Shown one piece after another: positions 23,701-32,771 of a stretch of 64,000 nt of DNA. The position numbers and the translations under genes were made by a program. Position 1 is the first letter of the stretch, and the number at the start of each line of letters is the position of its first letter. Below the pieces are notes generated by a model, which did not search any database, had not been told where the DNA came from, and saw nothing but the letters and a program-made list of their open reading frames with translations. Source of the stretch: Meandrina meandrites (lineage: Eukaryota; Cnidaria; Anthozoa; Scleractinia; Meandrinidae); NCBI GenBank assembly GCA_963693305.1, contig OY855905.1, positions 21,759,437 to 21,823,436 of the forward strand. Direction: 5' to 3'.

Positions 23701-26700
23701 CAGGATACATTTAAATTTATGCAAGGCCACGTGATTATGAATCAGCCAATGAGAAACTGCAGATGTATAACAAGGACATTTATGCTACGCTAGGAAAGAC
23801 AGGATGTTTTTTCCCATACAAATCTCTTAAACTTAAGTGAGTCCCAACTAAATACAGCCGAACTTCTCAGAATAACAAATTTTTCATTTTTGACACCAAC
23901 CTTAGCAGCCATTTTTTGCATAAAGACTATACTTCCACTTAACGCCCTTAATTAAGGTATCTGACTCAGTGCGACCACAACATTTTCAATTATGTGAAGC
24001 AGGTAGTGAACTGTACTGGCCATTTTATTTACTATTTTTAGTTAGAATTATCGTGGCGCCTTTAAACAATTGTACACACAGATACAGTTTCCATATCGCG
24101 TCCACATCTTTCGGCTTTGGCTTAGATTTAATCAAAACCGGCAAATGGTTACGTGTTCATTAGTGTTTACTCGTCCAGTCAATGCTGGATAAGATTCAGG
24201 ACTGTCAGTTCCGATTCCTCTTTTGCACATGTTTTGCCAAAATAAACCTGGCTGACCTCCACCCACTGTTCGTTATACTAAATTCGGTCTCTTTAGACGG
24301 AAGCTTTAGACGTTTACAACAATTACTTTTCGTAATTAATCATACAAGTATCGGAAGCTGTAAGTCTTGGTATGGCGCAGCTTAATCCCGCTCCGTCTGG
24401 ATTCTATGAAAAGTGTTGAATAATGGCATTTTTCCATTGAATTATTCATTCTTTATCTCGATATATATATAGAACTTTTATATATATAGTTGAAGTATTC
24501 TGTTTAATTCCAGTAATTCAAAAGACATCTCAGCAGCCAGGTCCACTTTTATAAAGTACTTTACATCTAATCCGTTTACCGTCGTTCATAAAGAATCTGA
24601 ACTCTAGGCTTTTATTTAAACAAAAGGTCAACGAACAATTTTTACTTGTAATTTTTACTATAAGCTTTTATATGTTTTTACCATTGTAATTTTTATTTAC
24701 ATTCTTAAGCTTTTTAAAATATTTTTGTATTTTTACCTTTTTAAATTAATCCTGTTAAAATATTCGTTTATTATTATTATTATTACTATTATTATTATTA
24801 TTAGTATTAGTATGATTATTAATCCGGAACTACATGCTTAAAACTGCCGAAAAAATGGTCGATGCTGTGTTGATTACAACTCAGACATTGTAACTGGCTT
24901 TTTGCCACTTTGAAGGCGGAAGGACTAACTAAATCCATACAAGTGTGAGTGGAAAAACCACGTAAACTGTCACTAGTGACAATGTTGACGACTCAAACCT
25001 TTCTTTTGTCAAGCAATCCAGTTTGTTCACGAATGAGCATTTGAAGACTTTGAAGGAGTCGATCCTCACAAATGTACTGTAGCCAACGAGCTTTCTTTCT
25101 TATTGTTCATTGAAAATTCAAATCACGAACCGCGAACGCTCCAGCTGCCATCGTGATTTCGAGTTTCGGTGTCTTTTTGTAATCTGCTATGTCATATATT
25201 AATAACGATAAAAAGTAACGTTTTTTTTTTTATAAAGAATAAGAATTTTTTTCAGTCATCCATAAAGATGTTTCTGGGTTTCTCTTAACCGGTGAGCCGG
25301 TGAGGAATGCATGATATGGGAGTTGGCCGGCCCCAGGAGACCAGTTTTGTGATATAAAGGTGGAGGGGGATGGGGGGGGGGGGGGGGGGGGGAGCTTGTT
25401 ATAACAGGTGGCCCTTCTACTGAGCTGAGGAGACTCGGGATTAGGCCACTCTTTGTAAGAACGATCTATATATCTCAAATTTCCGTTCAAATTTTTTCTG
25501 TTAGGAAATCACGGCGACGTTAAGCCTTTCGACGGCCAGGGGAATGCTTTAGCTCACGCGTTCTACCCCGTCGATGGAGGAGATATTCACTTTGATGACG
25601 ACGAGAATTGGAATACCCAGGACTTACTGCCAACTGCGGTACATGAGATAGGCCACAGCCTGGGACTGAAGCATTCCAGTGTGCCAGGTTCCATCATGAC
25701 TTCATTTTCAAGCGGCTTAAGCAGCAATGTCGTACTATCTGATGACGACGTTAGCGGCATCCGCTCAATATATGGTATGTAGCCATTGCGGTTCCAGCAT
25801 TTTGAAATATTACTCGCCGATGTCGAGTTGTCTACGAATATTCAGGGCTGCGGAGGGGGTGGGGGGGAGGGGTGGTGGTGGTGGTGGTTGGGGGAGGATC
25901 TCAGCTCCCCCAATAATTATGTGAGTAATACTACTTAAACGCAATTGAAAAAATCGTTTCACAGCGCACATAGATATGAGGTTAATCTGGTATATTGGGA
26001 TTTGCTTTTAGAACGCCTGATCGCAGGTTACACTTTTAGCAGTTCTGAGAGCATTTGTTTTAAACGTTTTCCGGGAAGCATGCCCCCGGATCCCCCTTGA
26101 AGGCGTGCTCCTCGGCAACAAATATGCCTATACGGCATTTCAATTAGCCCTCACCCTTCCCCCTGAGACGTATAGAGTAACTTCAGAAAACTAATGAAAA
26201 ACGAAAACGCCGCTTTCACGTAAGAAAACACCCACTTTAACCCAAGACTGACGGCTACAGGTCAATAAACAGTGTCCCTAAATTACAAAAAAGAAATTGT
26301 AACCGGCTATTCATTGCCATATTACAACACGAAAGAATAAGAAAATAAGAGAAATAAATAAATTGGGTACCTATTTTGGAACACAAGCAATTAGAGTGAG
26401 ACACTTGATAGCGACAATTGGACACGCCGAATATGATTTCTCAATATGTCTGAACCTTCAACTGCAAGCAAAACCAGCAATATTTAATGTTTGACAAACC
26501 TTTTGTACTCCAAAGAAATCCAACTATTTTGCCAGGCCATGTTTTTTTAAAATAGATGTTCTGTTCATTCTTTGAAGGTTACTGTCATCCTAGAGTGAAT
26601 GCAATTGAATCCGGGCTTAGTAATTGGAAAACGTACGTGTTTAACGGGGCTACATACTGGCGCCTCAACGATGCGAGAGACGAGAGCGATCGTAGCTACC

Positions 26701-27179
26701 CCAAAGCAATATCTTCGGGCTTCACGGATGCCCCAGATGACATCGATGAAGCTTTTCTTTGGGCTCACAACTGGAAGATGTATCTTTTCAAAGGACATGA
26801 GTACTACAGGTTGTTGAATGACGGCTCGGTGGAAGCAGGCTATCCCAGAAACATCTCGCAAGGATGGCCTGGTCTGCCAGATGGAATTGATGCTGGGTTT
26901 ACATGGAGTAATTCAGAAAGCTACTTTTTTAAAGATGACCAAGTGTACTTATTTGATAACGCCAATGATCAGGTCGCCACTGGATACCCCAAGCTGATTA
27001 GTGATGAATGGCCCGGTCTCCCCAACAACCTTGATAGTGCCTTCCGTTGGTATTATGATGGTGACTCGTACTTCTTCAAAGATGATTATTATTATTGGTG
27101 GGATGATGTTAACGACGTTGTGCAAGGTCCTGAATTTATCGGCGATACCAAATGGAAGAACCTATGTAAAGTTGAGTGA
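20706..27179 (+). CDS. Secreted matrix metalloproteinase with hemopexin domain, no cysteine switch
   Basis: A zinc endopeptidase of the matrixin family, acting on extracellular matrix. Exons 20706-20819, 20967-21468, 25505-25774 and 26578-27179 join in phase (0, 1, 1) to 495 residues. Residues 1 to about 21 form a signal peptide. A very basic pro-region follows, ending in a furin-type KLRRVRR (134-140). Next comes the catalytic domain, with [13 protein letters not shown], the zinc site [11 protein letters not shown] (252-262) and a Met-turn SIMTSF. The hemopexin propeller (about 298-493) follows with almost no hinge; Cys298 and Cys492 would close it. The pro-region has no cysteine and no PRCGxxD switch. 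A 4-kb intron (21469-25504) separates exons 2 and 3. Assignment to the family is firm; the subtype is unknown. Confidence 0.92.
21469..25504 (+). other. MMP intron 2, 4 kb
   Basis: Contains a TTA/ATT microsatellite (about 24768-24813), a TATATA-rich stretch near 24460-24490, an inverted GGATACATTTGATG / AAATGTATCC motif near 23667-23695, and a 21-base G run (25372-25392). No further exon is needed: the catalytic domain reads continuously across the junction. Confidence 0.6.
25840..25895 (+). repeat. G-rich low-complexity tract with GGT repeats
   Basis: Runs of G separated by single T or A, including five consecutive GGT units, lie in MMP intron 3. The rest of that intron (25775-26577) shows nothing recognisable. 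Confidence 0.7.
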
Positions 27180-27459
27180 GATTCAACCTCATTTTTAGCC
27201 TTTTACGACGTACCCTGCCTAAATCACTATACTTATGTGGCGTGCTGATGTAGCCCAAAAGGGGGCCGAAAGAGCTCTTCTTGGCTGTACTCAGTACACA
27301 TTGCCTCTCTCGACCCACGAGTACAAATGGGTACCGACAAGTTCGTCGGGCATCGTGACAAAATGCTAGGGTAACCTAGAAATGGCTTAACATCCCATCT
27401 TTTTCCTTTTTGGTCATAGTTTTTCAGATTACTCACCAATCTTCCTTTAATTAATTAAC

Positions 27460-27680
27460 AATTATTCACCGAAGTGGAGGTGAAAATTTCACCTACACTG
27501 AGGTCAATAATTATTTTAGTATATTCTACACAAGCTGAATACCTAACGGACCAAAACATTACTTTCGGTAACTGAAACGAGGCAGGAAGCCATTTATTTT
27601 CTCGTATAGGCTGCTCGGAGGTGGATAATACTTTGCTAATCACCTCCGAGTTAACCAATCAGAACGCGCGAAAAGCACTA
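27460..27680. repeat. Probable interspersed repeat downstream of the MMP gene
   Basis: ATTATTCACCGAAGTGGAGG followed by GAAAATTTCACC, and later CTCGGAGGTGGATAAT with GAACGCGCG, look like parts of one inverted, diverged element (GGAGGTG on one side, CACCTCCGAG on the other). Boundaries are unclear. Confidence 0.35.
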
Positions 27681-27817
27681 TTCACTTGTGTGGTAAATAC
27701 TAACTAAGCCTATGCCCTTTTAGACTTTTCGCACGATAATCTGTATCGCAATATATTAGTTATAATATTTGACGTTAAACTTTGGTTAAAATTCCAATAC
27801 TCTAGATTATACAGCTG

Positions 27818-27943
27818 GCCCCAGTTGTTCAAAGGGTGTATAACGCTATCCACCGGATAAATCCCTATCCAGTGGATAGCGTAGTATGTTTTGCCAACAC
27901 TTAGCCACTGGATAGCGTCATACACCTTTTGAACAACTGGGCC
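27818..27943. mobile_element. Palindromic miniature element, 126 bp
   Basis: GCCCCAGTTGTTCAAAGGGT and AACGCTATCCACCGG on the left pair with CCACTGGATAGCGT and ACCTTTTGAACAACTGGGCC on the right. An internal direct copy of the CCAGTGGATAGCG word lies in the centre. This is the structure of a foldback miniature DNA transposon. No target duplication is clear. Confidence 0.7.
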
Positions 27944-27949
27944 CTGGCA

Positions 27950-29650
27950 ATTAGGAGTAATTTAGTTATAGTGCAGGGAGGATGCAAATACGATTTTTTT
28001 GGCAAAAAACTGACGCTCTTTGCTGGGCAACTTTAGAAGACTACATATTATCGAAGTTTATTTTACATCGCAACCTTAATAAAATATCCCGCATGAAAAT
28101 ATATGTAACATAATAACGACGAAAGGTTGATCAAATAACAAAGACGACACAACAGTTTCGTTGTAAGTTGACCCTGTTTCTACTAAGTGGCCGGTTCACT
28201 TCTAGAAATACAGGTAATTTAAAGCTAACATTGACTGCTAGGCATTCAACGATAAACATCCGAACATTCAGGGAATGCCTCTCAGTCATTCAATTTAATG
28301 TGCTGAATATATTATTTAACTATCTAAATAACCGACGGTCGCAGAGTTTGCGCAAAAAAAATAAGAATTTAAACTTTGGGTATCATGGAATACTCAAGAT
28401 AACGAATATTCGTGTTTTTTAAGTAATGATCACGGTCACCCAAGAATTGTGCACCGCAAATTCCCAAAGCATTGATGCTGTAAATTGAGAATCGTATCAA
28501 TAACAAAGTTTGAGGAACAAAAATCTCTAGGATAGCGTCTTTGTGGTTTTATCTGTTCTTCAAAAAGAGCAATCCATCGAAATAATGACTCATTGCCGGC
28601 AAGTATCTTCGCACGGTCACTACTGTATACTCCAAGAGTCAGATTCACTATTGACATTGATCATAATTTTTGTGTTAATTTTGATATGCACATTTTATCG
28701 TAATGCCATTTTTCTAGTTTCTAACGGAGCTCTTTTAAACCAAGACTGATTTCTGCGACCAGTTCAAACGTTTTATTCAACCAACGGTCTTTAGATAGCC
28801 TTAAAATGTTCACAAATGACACTGTTGGCTCGTATAGTTCGCAGATCAGGAACGACAATTGGAATACACGCACGCCCACTTTTGGAGGTGGTGTCTTCCA
28901 GCTATTTTGTACATATATATATATATATATATAATTGCTATTTAAACACGTTAGAGTTTAGACCTTTTGCATTGGAAAATTATCCCTGTAATAATTTGCA
29001 AAGTTCGACTGGACTTGTCTTGAGCTATGAATACTTAACGCGCAAAACTTCCATGAACAGTTACTTCTGTTAGTAATATGTTTATACTGTAAATAACTTA
29101 TTTATATTCCCATATTCATTATTGTATATGCATCTGAATTTAAACAACTGTACATATAATTACAACCTATACTATACAATCGCTGCCTTTTATATCTGTA
29201 GTTAGATAAATCGGAAAATTGTTGAATATTTTAGAGCGATGGGGGGGGGGGGGGGGGGGGGGGGTTGGTTTTTTGCCATATTGTAGACAATTAATATGTA
29301 GATATCGACAATATCCAAATGAATTAAGTTTTATTATAGCTTGTACGACATTATTTACCCTTATTACTGTATCAGTAAAATCAGTGTAACTTTAAATTAA
29401 GTCTAATGATGTATGATTAATATATTTATGATATTGTAACAGGAATAATGATGTAATTGCAAATACAATCTAAGAGCTTATTTTATTTGAGAGCATTCTT
29501 ATGTTAAAATATTTAAAGGAACATTTTACCCGTCTCAGTTGCTGTTTAGATCTTTATCTAAAATTAAACATGGAAAAAGGTCTAAACGATGCCCAGTGTG
29601 AATTATTTATGATGGTAGCTATGTTTCTCTAGTTTTTCTTTCTTTTTACA
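27950..29650. other. AT-rich intergenic region
   Basis: Contains an AT dinucleotide repeat (28912-28933) and a 24-base G run (29241-29264). Open frames at 28168-28422, 28543-28749 and 28816-29073 have no recognisable signature. The upstream exon(s) of the candidate at 29655 may be hidden here, but none could be picked. Confidence 0.45.
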
Positions 29651-29654
29651 ATAG

Positions 29655-29840
29655 ACAGTGGAACGGATTCGGTACGACCAACGACGAGCCATGACCGCCC
29701 AGCAATGTGGTCGTGTTAACAACTCTTCTATTTCGAAAGAGTTCCAAATAACCTACTGCTGCATGTCGGACTGTTGCATGCCGGACTTTTGCAGTCGGAA
29801 AGTCTTTGCGCTGTCGCGCAACTTGTTTCTTGGCATGTAG
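29655..29840 (+). CDS. Candidate terminal exon of a small cysteine-rich protein
   Basis: A strong acceptor (pyrimidine-rich tract then acaatag) opens a 61-codon frame ending in TAG. It carries a dense cysteine cluster, ITYCCMSDCCMPDFC, plus one upstream cysteine in AQQCGRVNN. An AATAAA follows at about 29904, so acceptor, frame, stop and polyadenylation signal are arranged as in a last exon. The spacing is loosely like the end of three-finger (Ly6) domains, but that is a guess. No signal-peptide exon was found. Confidence 0.35.
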   Translation, partial: TVERIRYDQRRAMTAQQCGRVNNSSISKEFQITYCCMSDCCMPDFCSRKVFALSRNLFLGM

Positions 29841-30038
29841 CGCGACAACATAGAAAAGTACTACCATATCAAACTGTATTGTGCTCTACTCTCAAATCAA
29901 ACAAATAAAGGATTAATCAAAAAAGCGAAAAATCACATTAACTGCCACGCCCCTTTTACGTCACAGATAAGTCCTCTTTTTCTCTTGAATGTGCCTATTC
30001 AAGGTTTTGTTACCTTGACTCGAGCCATTCCATTTCAC

Positions 30039-30317
30039 CCAATCAGCTCTGCTCCTTAACGACCAATCACAAACACCTTGCTGGAGAAGGGATAAGAATG
30101 CTATATAAAGAGACCAGATTTCGCCATTGCCTTTAGTTATTAGCTCCCCTGTTGAGCTATTCGAAAAAAATTGTTAAAAAGCACCAGACGAACGATCCAA
30201 TGGTATGGTTCTGAAATCGGTCTTGTGATACTAGCTTAAAACAGTTCTTTTCAGACCTTTACCATGGCAACAGCAGTTTCCGACCAGGAAACGAATTCTC
30301 TTAGACATCCTCTCTAA
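30039..30317 (+). promoter_or_regulatory. CCAAT/TATA promoter-like segment with a 17-codon open frame
   Basis: Two CCAAT motifs (30039-30043 and 30063-30067) precede TATATAAA (30103-30110), the usual order and spacing of an RNA polymerase II core promoter; transcription would start near 30135. Downstream, a donor-like ATGGTATGG (about 30199-30207) and an acceptor-like ttcttttcag (about 30245-30254) bracket a possible intron. An ATG in a strong context (ACCATGG, 30264) opens only 17 codons (MATAVSDQETNSLRHPL). The product is unknown and could be non-coding. Confidence 0.35.
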
Positions 30318-30319
30318 CC

Positions 30320-31488
30320 AGCCCCCGATTGTATCTTATAAAAAGGAAATGATCTCTCAAGGACGTCCTTCAACCAAACAGCAATCACAAATCCAACAAA
30401 GCGATAAAGGGACACTGTCATGCCTGAAATATCATATTTTATAAGAATGGCCTGTAGCTTGCTATAAATGCGCTTTATTGTCTTGCAATAGGAAGAGAAA
30501 AATGTTAAAAGCGATAAAAGCAAAGAAATATCAAGTAGAAGGAAAAAGTGACTAATAAAAGGTTCAAAATGTCACCAGAATGGCAGCTTTGATTTCTGGA
30601 CATCCTGTCCAAAAATCAATCGCAATCCACTTCCATCCTTGCAATCCTGTACTTCTTCCTCAAAATAACTGTCCTATCTTGTTTTGTGGTATCTTTTTAT
30701 CAAATTTATTCGTATTTGGTGGCGTTTGGCAATATACTACTGAGGAAATTAGAAAAAAGAAATTTCTATGATCAGACGTGATAGTGTCCCTTTTAGTCAA
30801 AACCTTGAAGGTAATTTACGTATGATCAGCTAAACCGACCCTATTTTGAACAACACTTGGCTTAAATAAATTCCCAATCACCTATACTTGATCCATAAAT
30901 TTGATCACCCACATTGCGAACGCATAAATGAAGAATTGTAGTCGTAATTAAACATTGCAACGAACCAAATGAACCTATCTTACTACATGCTCATTCAACT
31001 GGCTATCGTCCGTGTTCTTCGCGGGTCTTTTCCCTCGTGATCTCTCTATAGACCTCTACATAACGCGCCTGCTACGCTAGACTGATCACAGCCGTCTATT
31101 TGCTCGTATTTTACTTCGATCGTTGAACACGGTAAAAGGACGCAGCGCAAAACGAGAGGTGCGATGGTGCAGGCTAGGCCCTGGCCAAAGTAAGTCCCAA
31201 GTTGAAGATGTCGCGGAATGTTTAAAAAATTATTACTACTGGAACATTTCAACATCACAGGTTAAAATCGGGAGTAATACCCTAATACAACTGTTAAAAG
31301 ATATCTAACAATTTAAACTTACTTTTCCTGTTCAAAGCTTTTTTTTTAATTTAATTTAAACCACGCGGATGAAAGTAATATTAATATTGCTACCATTAGG
31401 TGTTGGTTGGTGTATGGATATGCTGATGTTCTACAGAAAATTATATACCGCATGCGTTTTAATAAATTGGTCTTGACACCATCTAACG
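30320..31488. other. Intergenic region downstream of the lectin gene
   Basis: No gene or clear repeat recognised. Short open frames on both strands look accidental. Confidence 0.45.
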
Positions 31489-32728
31489 TCATTCATAAGG
31501 AACAGAATAAGTCGATTGCGAAGAATGTATAAAGTGCAGAGGAAAGTCGGCCGCTGTAGCATCATTAAGTTCACATTGTCCTTCCTCTTTCAGACGCTCT
31601 GATTTGTAATTGATCGTTTTACATGCCTCGTTCTTCAAACAAAGCAGCGCGCAGTGAATCAGAGATGGCGTGAACTTTGTGTAGATCACGTGATGGACGA
31701 GGGCTTTCTGCTCGTAATTGACAAATGACTTTTCTCTGCTCATCGCATTGCTATCTATAGAATGGCAAAAAAGAGAAGTGGTTTAGAAGTGTGTGTGGCC
31801 AGAAGTGAGACTAAACGTCGGAGTATTCGAAAATTCTGGATCCCTTGGGATGGGGATGAGGGAAGAGGGGATAGGCGTGAAATGATGGAAAATGAGGTGG
31901 ATGGGTTGGGATATGATTCGTCCTTTGTGTTACTTTAATTACCTTTTCCCCGCGAGGGCTGCGCGTTTGTAAACTTACACACGTACTCATACCACATGGC
32001 ACACGGGGTGTCATTCCACTTGCCAGTCGTTCCTAAAAGAATCACACAGTCACTCATGCCGAAGTCGTCATTCGGTTCGCCATCTCCCCAGTTCGTATAG
32101 CTTACAGTGCTCCCGTCGACCCACACGAACGTTGCCTCGATGTCACTGTCACTAAGGCCGACGAACACATCTTTGCCTCCGGTCAGAGTTCGGACAAATT
32201 CGTTTTCTTGAGCGCTGTGGATTGACACTAGGTTTGCACTGTCGTTTTTACAAGAGGCTGAAGCGTCCGAGAACTCTTTTTGCTCGGTGGATAATTTATA
32301 GCAGGCTTCATTCCATTCCTGCCATCCCGCTTTACACTGGGTTGAGCTGCAGCCCCAAGACAATCCAAGAACTGAAAAAAGGCGCAAATTAAAGCAAAGG
32401 ATAACCGCTAAGATGGACCGCTCATGAAGTACTTTCGCCAAAACGTTTTCTTTAAAACGTTGTATAAAAGAAAACATTTTGATGTAAAGTGGAAAATAAT
32501 TTTCTTTCATGTGTGGGGGACAATTTCTGTTAACTTTCGCAAAAGTGACACGAAAAAGGCCTCAAAGATTATATTGCAGTTCTTCCCGAGATTGGATACC
32601 TTAATTTATCAGAAAGAAATTCTAATAAATACTTAGAAAGATATATAATTCATACACCTTATTCGATGGTTAAGCATATAATACGCGCGGATATTTTGCG
32701 AGTTGCGTAGTATTTTTCCGAGCCCCGA

Positions 32729-32771
<43 letters not shown>

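Noticed and set aside
32372..32510. Upstream in-frame ATG as the start of the lectin protein
   Set aside because: The reading frame continues into the intron before a clear ttttttcag acceptor; a leader exon at 35312-35264 with matching phase fits better.
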